Below are positions 21,601-32,128 of a DNA stretch of 64,000 nucleotides, piece by piece; the stretch's first letter is position 1; the number at the start of each line of letters is the position of its first letter. Where the stretch lies: the NCBI GenBank assembly GCA_020746875.1, contig JAGTJL010000004.1, positions 62,001 to 126,000 of the forward strand, given 5' to 3'. Position numbers and translations under genes: made by a program. The stretch comes from Rhexocercosporidium sp. MPI-PUGE-AT-0058. Its lineage: Eukaryota; Ascomycota; Leotiomycetes; Helotiales. The notes beneath the pieces were generated by a model that worked only from the letters and a program-made list of their open reading frames with translations, made no database searches and had not been told where the DNA came from.

Positions 21601-22434
21601 ATGCCTCGCTGGAAGCCTCCCCCACCTCTCCTCGATGATTGTGAGTCTTTGGAGCCACTACTTTGTTTCCTATCTAACATATCCGCAGTGAACTGCCCCC
21701 TTTACCGCGAATTCTTGGCCATCCCGGCTACAGGTACCGGTCACGACTTGACAGATCGACAGCTTGGTCTCCTCGCACGTCGAACTTCGGCTGAAAGACA
21801 CGTACGAGCCAGCAAAATCTACACAAACCAAGGGCTATTTTTCTACAACATGCGGCCCGACAGACCCAATCTTGAAATCAACGACAGAATCGACAAGATT
21901 TCCGACGCCGATCTTGCTTCAGTTGGCATGACAAGAGATACGCTCCCAAAGTTCGCTTCTGGTGGAGAAAGGGCTGTCATTACTACTTGGGTGGACGAGA
22001 ATGGCTGTACTGCTCCCATCGACGTCGTTTGGCACCATATATTGGACACTTGTGCTCTCCGTGATGATCTCGAAAAACTTCCGGCCTTCGAATTGCCACA
22101 AGTCGACGGTCAAGATGTCGAGTATTGGAGTACGATGTCAGTGAAGATTGAGGGCGTTCTCGGGTTCAAGAAATTCACAGATCATGTCGTCGAGGCAGCT
22201 CTTGAGATCCCCGAAGTCCAGCATTTTCTGAAACTCTTTCAGTTGCGCAAATTGCGGTTGGCAGTTTCTAGAATCGAAATCTTCTCTCGCGAAGAGCAAG
22301 ATAGTGAGAATTGGATCACATTTAACGTGCGGCCGAGATGTGAGAATCCTAGCCTGATGGAGGCTCTTAAAATCATGCGAGGTCTGCAAGTTGACCAGTA
22401 CTATATTGCGGTTGGCCTGGATTTGAGGGACTAA
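21601..22434 (+). CDS. Unknown soluble protein
   Basis: Protein of about 261 residues in two exons (21601-21640, 21689-22434; intron GTGAGT...CCGCAG of 48 bases), starting MPRWKPPPPLLDDLNCPLYR. I do not recognise the family. No signal peptide or membrane helix is visible. It has a conserved-looking acidic and aromatic composition with landmarks LTDRQLGLLARR, FFYNMRPDRPNLEI, GGERAVITTWVDENG and YYIAVGLDLRD at the C-terminus. The intact long frame, clean intron and normal codon use support a real gene. It is convergent, over 1.1 kb, with the next minus-strand gene. Confidence 0.7.
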   Translation: MPRWKPPPPLLDDCESLEPLLCFLSNISAVNCPLYREFLAIPATGTGHDLTDRQLGLLARRTSAERHVRASKIYTNQGLFFYNMRPDRPNLEINDRIDKISDADLASVGMTRDTLPKFASGGERAVITTWVDENGCTAPIDVVWHHILDTCALRDDLEKLPAFELPQVDGQDVEYWSTMSVKIEGVLGFKKFTDHVVEAALEIPEVQHFLKLFQLRKLRLAVSRIEIFSREEQDSENWITFNVRPRCENPSLMEALKIMRGLQVDQYYIAVGLDLRD

Positions 22435-23517
22435 AATGCCTGGGGCTCATCTGCCATGCATATTGGGGCAACGGGTACCTTTGCATTTCCTTTCATTTTA
22501 GGTATTTTCTTTCTTTTGTATCTGTTTTGAGTTGAACTTTTGTAGAGCAGTATCTGGGATGTCTAGAGTAAGGTGTTCGGAGTACAGTGTTTAGGTCGTT
22601 TGGGCAATTTTCAAGGAGTGGGATCGAGTGTGGAGTAGAATTGGCAAGAAATGGGCAAGGATAGCTGGCTGAGAGTACGTGTGGAAAGTTGTTTGTATGA
22701 GGGTAGAAGACGAGAATACGTCTGAGTTTGACGAATACTGGTTACTTGTATCTCAAAAGAAATGAAAAGGGTGTCAGAACTTTCTAGACCGCTTGTGCAT
22801 TCCCCTGGCGTCGTATGAAAGTCACAACTGGTACCTGTCTAAATCAGTGACAGTTCAAGATAGTATCCGCCACGATTCCTTCCGTTCATATGAGACGACA
22901 GAGACGAGGAAAGACAAATCTGGAAAGCACAAGTGAAAACGAGATGAACGATGAGTAGAGGTGTGATAGTAAACTTTACATTTCGCTAGCTTTACCTTTC
23001 GCGAAAATAATCCTCAGGAAAATCCCAGTAGTAATTTTCGGCCGGTTCCATCTCATGTTCCCCGAAGCCATCCAACAGCGCTTTCACAGGCTCGCAATCC
23101 TCAGGGTTTGCATAATACACGGCACCCGACATCTCCATAGCCTTACATCGTTCCTCCAGCTCCAGCCCCGCGGGAAAGCTGGTTCCAGTTTTTTTCCTGC
23201 ATTACCCAAACTCCCCCATTCTCAGGCCATCCAAGGACAAGTGCCTCTCTCTCCTTGGCTGATATCGGGGTCTGTTTGCTGACAATCGCCCGATCATACG
23301 ACCAAAAGCTCTCCCAGATTGAAAATGAGTATTGAAAATGAGATTGAATATCAAATACATGTTCCCTTTTATAAAGTACTGGCAAACGCGCGTAACTCCC
23401 CAAAATATCTGACAGAATCTCCACCATCGCCCTATTTTGTGCAATCCACATTCCAATAAACCGAAAGGGGCACAAAGGAAAATTCCGTCCTGAATAGCAG
23501 CACAGGTTTTAATATCA
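22435..23517. other. Intergenic between convergent genes
   Basis: Likely 3' regions of both neighbours. Short frames at 23055-23475 on both strands have no domain and I do not support them. Confidence 0.5.
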
Positions 23518-24564
23518 TCAAGCCTTCAACTCTCTGACTCGGCTAGAAGCAATCCGCTTCTCTTGTCTGTCAAGTCCTTCTCGGAAAACCTCCAACGTTA
23601 CAGGGTATCCAAATTGAATAGCTTGATCCATAGCAACCAGACCCTCAATCTTGATGAAAGCAATGCCAGCCCAGAGATCTTCAGCCACTGGTCCCAGTAT
23701 CTGGATAGACTGACCTCTAGCGAGACAGTTGCACAGGATCCTGCTCCTTTCCCTAGTAGTGACGGTCTTTGCTTCTGGATGGCTGGTCTGGATTTGTTGC
23801 CAAGTAAGCTTTTCGTACTCTGACTCACTAAGATATATCCTTCCGTTTTCTACGACATGACATGAGCGTTGGCTTGGGTATTATTCAGGCAAGCGATGAT
23901 GTCAACTAACCGTCAGGAATGTGATTCAGTTTTGCTAAAAAGCTTGCGATGAGTAGCCCAGAGTCTTGACCAAGAGCCTTTTTGACGGCTTTGTTGGTTG
24001 ATTCAACGAGCTTCGTTTGGACGGTGACTGCACCATCCGATTTGGTGAGACCCACACTAGCGAGCCTAATTTGTTGGACGACCGTCTTTTTCTTGGTCCG
24101 AAAGATGTCCAGCATCTTCTTCAAGTCATCTCCCTCTATCACAACAGTTGTCAGCAAGCAGACTACTGAGCATGGCTCGTGCCTCGTAGGATTTTTAAAC
24201 CACACCCTTATCGTCCATACACATGAGATCTTCTTTGAGAATATCGCCGTGACTCTGCAGCATTCTGATGCCTGCAACCACTCCTGACGTCTGGAGGCCC
24301 CTCTCGCTACGAATGAGATCAACAACTTGCTTAGAACTGTTTATCTCAACCCTGTACGATTGAAGTTCCGCCTTGAGGTTTGAATTTTGCTCTATAGCCA
24401 TCGGGATCAACTCCGATACGGCGTTGAGAGCGTTGGCTGCATCGACAGCAGAACGGAACACTTCCTATATGCCATGTGTGTCATTATCCATATTTCTTTA
24501 ACCAGGAGGACAGCAGTTGAGCGTCGTGGAGCTTTATCCTTACCATCGCTTCTTTGGACGACAT
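23518..24564 (-). CDS. Helical N-terminal protein with paired C-terminal N-x-A...Q-x-G motifs (candidate HeLo/SesA-like amyloid-signalling protein), copy A
   Basis: Protein of about 268 residues in four exons: 24564-24544, 24464-24206, 24135-23911 and 23819-23518; phases agree. It starts MSSKEAM and joins EVFRSAVDAANALNAV. The first 190 residues are almost all amphipathic helix (LKAELQSYRVEINSSKQVVD, LKKMLDIFRTKKKTVVQQIR), like the N-terminal regions of fungal NLR-associated or HeLo/SesA-type proteins. The C-terminal part has two short motifs, CNCLARGQSIQILGPVAEDL and EGLVAMDQAIQFGYPVTLEV, that align with each other and with those of the plus-strand gene at 26440-27423. No NTPase or enzyme motif is present. 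The exon 2 donor (GTGTGG) is weak. The shared architecture with the neighbour is seen directly; the amyloid-signalling role is inference. Confidence 0.65.
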
Positions 24565-25698
24565 GATGCTCAACACGTGTGAAGTCGGCAGTAGATAGTA
24601 TGATGGCTTTCAAGGCTGCGTTGTTCAAGATGAGGCGACACAAGACTCCACCTCTCTGCAGCGGGCAATGAAACTGGTCAATGGGATAGATTTGGGGTGT
24701 TTGAGCATCTAGATCGAATGAATCCGATAGACGGTGTCGCTCTATAGAAGAGGTTGCTCATGAGATTGAGTCACATGGAATCAGGCAGGAGACCAATCAA
24801 CCAAAGGATCAAATCTTTGGCCAATTGCCCAAATATCAAGCCATAGCATGGATCGTCTGATTCGTCTCCTCTTTCCATTCGTCCATCCCACAGAGGGTGC
24901 ATGATGCTCCTGTTTGTCCATTGCTTGATAATCAGCTACCTTGATGAAGCCTATACTGTTTATTTATATCATATGTTATAGACTGAAGACGCAATTTCCC
25001 CTTGGACAATCCATCGGGAGATATTTTTTCAACGCCCTCCACAAGCACCTGATCTGAGTATTCGAGCTGCTCTTCAGCCTCAAAAGCTCCACGATGGATT
25101 ACAATAACGCTCTTTCAAGCTTCAATCAGCAATGTCTCGCGCCGAGAAGAAGATCAAAAACATCGCAATGATTAACGACATAGAATCGGTGTTGACATTG
25201 GTGCCCTGACTCGAGATTTCCACATGACAAATCAACGAACAACCTTGTCTTCTTGAAAGTACATCCCTTGATAACTGGCACTTCTTTGTGAATTTCGGCC
25301 TCGCTGTGACTTAACTCTAGACGTTTGACAATTCTAGAGGCGATCCAATTCCCATCGATATCGGGATCAACAGTGGCAAGGACCGGAAAGGATTCTTTCC
25401 TGGGGCTATGCAGGTGAATCGTTCGGATAATGGGCGCCTGGACAGCTGAGAAAGGCCTTTCTCGAGGAAGCTAGACGACATAAGCAGGGGCAACCTCGAG
25501 TTAAGAGCCAATACTGACCAAATTCGATTCTCTTTGAGATGCTTCTGCCCACCTTTCTCTGGTTCCAGGTCGAGAGTCATTCTCCGATACGGCTACGCCT
25601 GCATCAAAACCACTCCCACCAATGACGCGCCAACATGTGGCCTTCTCGCCCGCATGGTAGTGGAAGCTCAAGTTGAATCTGTATGGTGGATTATCAGG
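24565..25698. other. Intergenic, no supported gene
   Basis: Upstream region of copy A and a stretch of short frames on both strands (for example 25317-25580 minus). No domain or good splice sites seen. Confidence 0.4.
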
Positions 25699-25920
25699 CT
25701 AGATGTACTCGGTGAAGGACGGTGCCATCTGATTCTGGCGAATAATGGGGACATACACATATTCTATGTGGCCTGCAACAGGCCCGCAGACCTGCACTGC
25801 ATTATCCTTTGCGATATTATTGCGGGTACTCGCTGTCACTACCACAGGCTTTCCCACCAGCTTGCTGAGAACGGGTTCCAGTTCCTTTGGCAGCGAAGAG
25901 AGTATTGAGTGCACCTCCAT
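25699..25920 (-). pseudogene. Relic of a third copy of the N-x-A...Q-x-G motif family
   Basis: The 73-codon frame contains NNIAKDNAVQVCGPVAGHIE, which matches GNIAKDSAVQLLGPVGKDMW of the gene at 26440-27423 at 13 or so of 20 positions, then ends early (APSFTEYI, stop) without the second motif. No convincing N-terminal helical exons could be joined upstream (25921-26362), so I treat it as a truncated or decayed copy. It lies between the two larger copies, reading in the direction of copy A. Confidence 0.55.
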
Positions 25921-26439
25921 GCTTGCCTTGCAGTCCGAGTAGGTTTGAATATCGAGGCTGCAAAACGGGGAGAGACCGTAGCGCTTATCAGCTCAGGCTC
26001 AGCCCGACCGAGTAGGTTGGCCCTATGAACCGGGCGTAGATGTAAACAAGGCAAAATGCGAACCGGGCCTGGGAACAGCTCCCAAATCCAATGATGTTGC
26101 TGCAAGGGATCGGTCCTTAGGTCACCAACCTGATCTTCTTCTCAAAAAGTATATCCTCAATTAGAGATGTGATAATCTATTGACACGGGCTCCCTAACAA
26201 TGATTTCCCAGTATGCCGTCGTATCAGAACATGCCAACAGCATGCGCAGCAGCAACTCCGCCCAGTCTCCACGTCGCAAAGCCCCGCTAGAAGCCGTCCG
26301 ACTCCCACGCGACATTGCATAGAATGAAAGTCCTGCATATCGAGGCAAACTTCCACAGGCATATTAGCCGTCTGCTCCCAGAATTATTCCTGCTTCGTTT
26401 GCAGTTTTATTCTCGCAGAGACGAGTACTGCATCTGTAA
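25921..26439. other. Spacer between relic and copy B
   Basis: Minus-strand frames at 25839-26105 and 26157-26362 may be eroded 5' exons of the relic but show no clear similarity to the copies. The right end holds the promoter of copy B. Confidence 0.35.
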
Positions 26440-27423
26440 ATGGTAAGATCTTGCTTTTGTCAACTTCAAAACAACCTTCTTAACCCCCAGCTTTCTAGGC
26501 CGAAGTCCTTGGAGTTGCGGCGTCTGTCGCACAAGTATTAGAAGTTGCGTTTCGTCTGATCAAGCGTGCCAAAAAGGCCTACGATCGACACAACAACTTG
26601 ATCGAGGTTCTCGATCAGCATTCCCTTGAGATCCAGAGCGTCAGTGCCATTGTCAACACTATCCTCGACGAAGATGCTCTACAGACGGCAGTTGTGGCTC
26701 TGGAGCTTGAAAAAGTCGGGGCGATTGGCAGGAAGCTAGTCCAGTATCTGAGAGACCTGGATCCTGGATCTAAAGGGCAGGTTCGACTAATTGCCCACCA
26801 ACTTATGCATGGGACAAAGGAGGAGGGGGCGCTTGCACTCATAATGGCAGATCTAGACCGTGCAAAGTTCAACTTGAGCTTGCGATTACAGCTTGCAAAT
26901 GTGGGTTTGACCCGGATGGTGCATGATACAGTCGTCGCAAACGTGCAAGTCGTCAATCGAATCGACCGGCTACTGGCTGAAGTCATAGGAGGTACGCATG
27001 GGCTGAAGCTTGCGGCTCTGATCGAAGACGGACAACCACCAGGTACCTAATTTCATAACCCGAGTCTCTTAGCCGTCTTCTTCAGAAGCTGACACCTAGA
27101 ATTCAGATCATGGTTTCGCTACTATTGACAAATTTGACATTGCCTCAATGCACTTGGAAGGGACTGGTGATTTCAGCTCCGATACTATACTCGATGAAGA
27201 AACAATAGACCGACTCATTGTTGGAAATATAGCGAAGGACTCAGCAGTCCAACTATTGGGGCCAGTGGGAAAAGATATGTGGGAGGGGGTTCGAGTTCGG
27301 ATCCAGAACAACAAGGCTTCCGGCCAATCTGCGCAGTTCGTGTATCCCACTGACTTTGCCACATTTAAATATATGCTGGATCATCAGGAGAGAATGGCGG
27401 TTTTGGAGTCTCGGCAGAGGTGA
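26440..27423 (+). CDS. Helical N-terminal protein with paired C-terminal N-x-A...Q-x-G motifs (candidate HeLo/SesA-like amyloid-signalling protein), copy B
   Basis: Protein of about 287 residues. Exon 1 is just the ATG at 26440-26442; exon 2 is 26499-27042 and exon 3 is 27107-27423. The joined start M-AEVLGVAASVAQVLEVAFR is typical of fungal N-terminal domains found on NACHT/NLR proteins (often named SesA or HeLo-like). A 180-residue all-helical region follows. The C-terminus has GNIAKDSAVQLLGPVGKDMW and then QNNKASGQSAQFVYPTDFAT, two related motifs about 29 residues apart, and ends LDHQERMAVLESRQR. No NTPase or repeat domain is present, so the protein resembles a stand-alone effector rather than a receptor. 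HET-s-related motifs have the same N-x-A...A-x-Q-x-G spacing; that comparison is from memory and needs a profile search. Confidence 0.75.
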
Positions 27424-27446
27424 TTTTGGAGTCTAGGCAGAGGTGA
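27401..27446 (+). repeat. 23-base tandem duplication across the copy B stop codon
   Basis: Bases 27401-27423 (ending in the TGA stop of copy B) are repeated at 27424-27446 with one mismatch (C versus A). The duplication begins TTTTGGAGTCT and ends GGCAGAGGTGA in both units. Confidence 0.9.
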
Positions 27447-27976
27447 GGGCCGGAGGCTTGCCATGATGTTGCGGACATGCTTTGAGGCCAGAGACAAGCC
27501 TGTAGGATGCTGTAAAAGCATCCCCGACGGCATCGCTTAATAGAATGATATATAATGTACCAGCAATGATTAATAAAGAGATTGCGATAAAGTTGCGACA
27601 CCTATACATACTTACTACTTCAAATAGCATCGCGTAATTTAGTTCTCTATCCAACAAGCGAGCGATGGTGAAAAGGACAACAAACATTCGAGCTCGAAAG
27701 AGGGCAATGTTACAAGCGAAGATTGCATTCTTGCCATCGATTTCCATAGCAGAAGGATAGCCCAATGGGGTTATCTGACCATTCCCAACAGAAGAACAAG
27801 GCTGTGGAGAAAAGAAGACTCTTCACGATAGCCAGATAAGCAGGAGCGCCACAGAGGGCGGCCTTAGCTGAGGCTCTATTGCCCCGCCACATTTGTGCCA
27901 TTGGCCACAGGGCTTCCGCGCAGTTCTCAAACTCCAGGCCGTCCTCAGACTTCCGATGAGCCGCCCCTAGAACCAA
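27433..27976 (-). CDS. Doubtful small membrane protein
   Basis: Two overlapping minus-strand frames (27976-27710 and 27765-27433) each hold a hydrophobic segment (AYLAIVKSLLFSTALFF, and NFIAISLLIIAGTLYIILLS). They could be exons of one small membrane protein, but no clean intron joins them and I know no relative. The gene is possible, not established. Confidence 0.25.
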
Positions 27977-28225
27977 AGGCTGTGCCCAGGGTGATGCGCG
28001 ACAGATGACAGAAACGAGTTCGCGAGGCGGGCAATCCCAGTCCCAACCACCAACGTTGTGCTCCTTCGTCTTTGCCTTGGTCAGTAGTCAGTCAGGTCGA
28101 TACACATCTCTGCAATTCTTGCTGACGGCCTCAGGTTGCACTAGAGGCTGGAGGACCCCGCCCAGCGACCTGCATCAGGTTCCAGCGCATTAAGTACCCC
28201 CCCGTTGGGCGACTTGCGATAGATC

Positions 28226-29744
28226 ATGACGGCGCCCACAGAGGCCGCAATAGCGTATTCCTATGCCACGTTCCTCGTCAAGCTGTTCCCTGAGGACGCT
28301 ATCGAGATACTGTGCCAGGGTAGTTCGGGCGAGAATACAACACTGGTAGAAAAAAGAGTAGACTTCAATTGCTCAAAGTTCAGAGGTTACTCCAAGAACA
28401 AAATCAAGGGCATGGCGGAGAACCATGAGTGGGACGACTTGAGAGCTTTGATGCCTTCTTCTCCGCAGGTATCGATGACACCTCGAGCCTACAATCGTGC
28501 GGATACTGGACAAGCACCACCTACCCCGAGCTCTACCGCAAGCGGATCTCCACAATCGCATAGACAACGAAGCCCTGACTGGATCACGATATATCCCCTC
28601 ACAAGCGAGCCGTGTAGGTTAACTGCAATCTCTAGTGGATCTGAGGAATACATGATTGGCGAGGATAAGCTGGAGCGACTTCCGGGAGTCACAGTCGAAT
28701 GGATCGACCATCGTCAGCAAATTGAAGTTGGAGGCAATTGGATCTCGGTTGCGCAACGAGTACCACTCACCTGGAATCGACTGGGGGATGGTGGAACGAA
28801 GTATTCATATTTTTGGGTTGTTAGTCCGGAATATATACGGCATGCGGACGTATTGCTGGGGTACAAAGGGCCAAACCCTCGAGATTTAAGGGACAAAGGT
28901 CTGTTCGGTGACTCTCTGCTCTGACGTGAACTCGCTATTTGAACAGTCATTTGCATAAAATCCGGCCTTCATCTACCAAAAAGAGCCAGGGCAGCATGTA
29001 AACACGGACAGGTTTCACATCGCCACTAATTGCGATAGACTGGAATCGTAGACTGACAAGGTATTAGGAGTTGTTCGGTCTCCGCTTGCGCTTGATCCAC
29101 AAGATACATGGAACACCAAGCCTCCAGCGCCGACAGCCCCTCCAGCTGTACATCCAGAGCTTTACCAGCGACAATCTTCTACTGCCATGTACAGTACAGG
29201 ACACAGTCCTCATCATAGCTTTGGGCGAGCACCAACACAGAGCAGCTCAAGAACTACAGTTCATCATGCACCTGAGACGTCCGTAAGAACCGATCCTTCC
29301 GTCTCAGGCTCTCGACCATTCCATAATACCTTCTCGTCGATGCCCCCTCCTTCTTCGATGGACCGTCCACCGTCTCGACCACAGTCTGCTGCATCCAGTA
29401 AGACAACCAAGTCATGCGGGATGGAAGCTGTGCTCATCCAGCTCTCGTTTGAAGGTAAGGGCAAGAGGTTAGTGTTTCTCGATCTGGCAAAGACTGGAGA
29501 CGAATTTATTCCATGGCTGGAGCCTCATGTCCGGAAGATGCCAGGCGGTAAACGATTTGACCGCAACAATTATGAACTCAAAGTTACCCCGTTTCACAAA
29601 GGTGAGGAGGATGCAACAAGTACTCCCTTGAGCGAGAGCAGCTTGGATCATTGCTGGGAAAGCGTCATAGACTTCATGCGGGAGAACCGTGCCGACGGCG
29701 GAAGTAAAAAGCCCGAATTTTGCTTCGACGTCGAATCCGAATGA
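28226..29744 (+). CDS. Unknown protein with Ser/Pro-rich middle
   Basis: About 449 residues from two exons, 28226-28898 and 29068-29744 (an alternative donor at 28908 adds three residues). The join gives VVRSPLALDPQDTW after the first exon. The N-terminal part (MTAPTEAAIAYSYATFLVK) is followed by a Ser/Pro/Gln-rich linker near residues 85-115, then a folded-looking block with WITIYPLTSEPC, WNRLGDGGTKYSYFWVV and HADVLLGYKGPNPRDL; after a second Ser/Pro-rich linker comes a C-terminal block with LIQLSFEGKGKRLVFLDLAK. I do not recognise either block. The two folded blocks separated by linkers suggest an adaptor-like protein, but that is speculation. The intron (about 169 bases) is longer than its neighbours, so the two parts could also be separate genes. 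Confidence 0.55.
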
Positions 29745-30578
29745 AGGAGGCGATAAATGTTCTACAAGAACGACAAGTCTTTGATTGCACGATAATCTAG
29801 GTGGAGTTGGGAGAACGTACGAATTGTCAGCTACGGCTTTCTCAGCCCTCAAGTTTCAAGAGAAGGGAAGCAGAATGAGGTACGAGAAAAGCTTGAATAT
29901 TGTAGAGACTCGAGAGTACACATCTGATGGAAGCAGGTTAGCCCAGTCTCTCCTACTCTGCATATCCCAACCCTCATATCCTCTATATTTTATTGTTGAC
30001 GAGAAGTTAGTCTTGATGATACTACTCCCCGACCATGACAGAAGGATTGAGGTGCACCTTCTCCTCGTTCGAATGGTGCGAGTTCTTGGAGCGCTCTGGT
30101 TCCAAGTCATGATGATAAAACTTCGCTGAAGAGTTGATAAGGGACTTGACAGGGTCTTTCAAGACGGAGAAGTCCCCCTGAGAAGACATACACACTTCAT
30201 GGGCACGCAAGGTGCAGATGGAGATCTCACGTGACTGGTTACCAGATGTTGGTAGTGCTTCACTAGTGATTTCTATGTCATTGAAACACTCAAGATAACC
30301 CTATAGATCAGCTTTATTACAGTAGAATTAGGTATTGATTTAGACGATCAAGTCTGCAAAGTGTCAAGACAATTGTAGAACATGTCACATGTTGAGATAA
30401 AGCCACTAAGTTCGCTTAAAATATCATACTCGACCTTCAATTTTGACTACCTTCCTCAAACAAACACCACCAAGGCAATTTGAAGCAAGTCCAATTTTTC
30501 GTACGACACCAGCTCCAATTTGTTTCCATAAGCCCCATTCCGCTCCCTAAACTACATCATCACTGGCAGCATCACACC
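29745..30578. other. Intergenic, no supported gene
   Basis: Short frames on both strands without domains. The end is the promoter and leader of the DUF2196 gene. Confidence 0.5.
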
Positions 30579-31286
30579 ATGAATTCAAATCGAGGCGGAC
30601 CTGGCCAAATATCAAGCAGAGGTCGAGGTCGGAGCGGCCGCTCACGAGGTGGATTCAACAGTCGAGCTGGCTTGGAATCAGGATCTCTATCTGTTCCGAA
30701 TATCCAACAAGTCGTTCCCGGAGCAGCTGTATCTATCGTCTTGAAAGTGGACCAACCAACCGGTCGTCAAGTTCAAGGTACTGTCGCTGAGCTTCTCACA
30801 CGGGGCAACCATCCCAGGGGTATCAAAGTTCGACTGCAAGACGGTAGAGTAGGAAGAGTGCAGAGAATGGCAAGTGAAGAGGAGGCACAGACGGGGTCGG
30901 CGGGGTTAAGTGATTTGGATAGGAATGGGGTGTCAGCCGGTCAGGTGAGTGGGACGGGAGAGATGCAGTCTTCGTTGATGGGATCGCAAGTCGGTGGCTT
31001 TACTGGAAGAAAGTACGGAGATTATCGACTCGATGCTGCCGAAGAGCCACCTGCTTCAGCATTGAGTTTGGAAGATTACATTGTGACCAAAGCCACCAAG
31101 AAGAACCGTCATGGGAAGAATGCGCAGAAGCTGGCGCCGGATCTAGCGACAACGGATGATGGCCCTATGAATGCTACTGAGAATGAATCTGCCATCCAAT
31201 CAGCCATGACTATATGTCCAGTTTGTGGAGAATTCGAAGGAGATGAGATGGCTGTTGCTCACCATGTCAATGGCCATTTTGATTGA
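30579..31286 (+). CDS. DUF2196 (YwbE-like) protein with RG-rich start and C-terminal zinc finger
   Basis: Single-exon protein of 235 residues. Start at 30579 (MNSNRGGPGQISSRGRGRSG); an in-frame upstream start at 30480 is less likely because the added stretch lies in the leader. The N-terminus is RG/RGG-rich, often a sign of RNA binding or methylation. Residues about 45-90 are the DUF2196 domain: PGAAVSIVLKVDQPTGRQVQ then LLTRGNHPRGIKVRLQDGRV-GRV, as in bacterial YwbE. The C-terminus has CPVCGEFEGDEMAVAHHVNG-HFD, a C2H2-type finger close to UBZ4 ubiquitin-binding fingers. The combination suggests a nucleic-acid or ubiquitin-linked adaptor; the exact role is unknown. Confidence 0.85.
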   Translation: MNSNRGGPGQISSRGRGRSGRSRGGFNSRAGLESGSLSVPNIQQVVPGAAVSIVLKVDQPTGRQVQGTVAELLTRGNHPRGIKVRLQDGRVGRVQRMASEEEAQTGSAGLSDLDRNGVSAGQVSGTGEMQSSLMGSQVGGFTGRKYGDYRLDAAEEPPASALSLEDYIVTKATKKNRHGKNAQKLAPDLATTDDGPMNATENESAIQSAMTICPVCGEFEGDEMAVAHHVNGHFD

Positions 31287-32128
31287 TCATCCTCGAAGGT
31301 TGAGCCGATCATCGACGCTTGCTTCCAGGGAGGTTGCAATCTTATCTTCTGGTCTGCAAGAGTCCGGATGCTCTACTGTGTGGGATCGGCCAGCATATGC
31401 TGACGCTCAGGCATTCACTCCGGGAGTAACTTGCACTCATGGCCTGGACATCCACGAAAAATATGTGGCGAGGGTATGCAACCTGAAGCAGGCAAGTAGA
31501 TGTGGACATAATCTTTCGGCCTGGAGACAACAGAAAACTTTGGGATTCATGAATCGATAGTAGTATCAGGTACTCGAATCGATGAGAACAGAAAGAATGA
31601 CTATGGTTCGAATTATTAGCCTTGGTGTTCATCTCTAGTTGCTCAACAATCTTTTGTCAACCTAGTCACTCGAGATCGCGGTAGCCCGCCAAAAACACAA
31701 TCTGAAGCGCAATATTTCATTGAGCACTGCCACCGGGCTATTTCCGAGCGCCAACCTCGACTGAATAGATCTGCGGTTCTTGTCAACTGACCTCCCGATT
31801 TCGTGCCCAATCATCACAACGAAGTCCCGGCCACGTGATTTTGGCCTCCCCTTTGGGGCGGTGAAGCATTGGCTCATCCGCCACCCACCCAGCTAAGCTC
31901 AGGCAACGACATTTGGTCCCTGCACTGCCACTACAATACCTTCCATAAGGATGAGCTGAATGCGTTCTCGGGCTACCCGATGCCAGGCAATTACTGCGAG
32001 GAGACTTCATTGTCGACAATTGATGCATGAAGTGCTTTGGCCGCAATAACGACCTGCCCAGATACATACTACCGGACCGGTCTCCGATTGAGAACTTCCA
32101 CAAAGCTTCTTCAATTAAAGCTAGAAAT
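31287..32128. other. Intergenic, no supported gene
   Basis: A plus frame at 31225-31560 is a shadow of the preceding gene. Otherwise nothing but the promoter region of the next gene. Confidence 0.5.
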
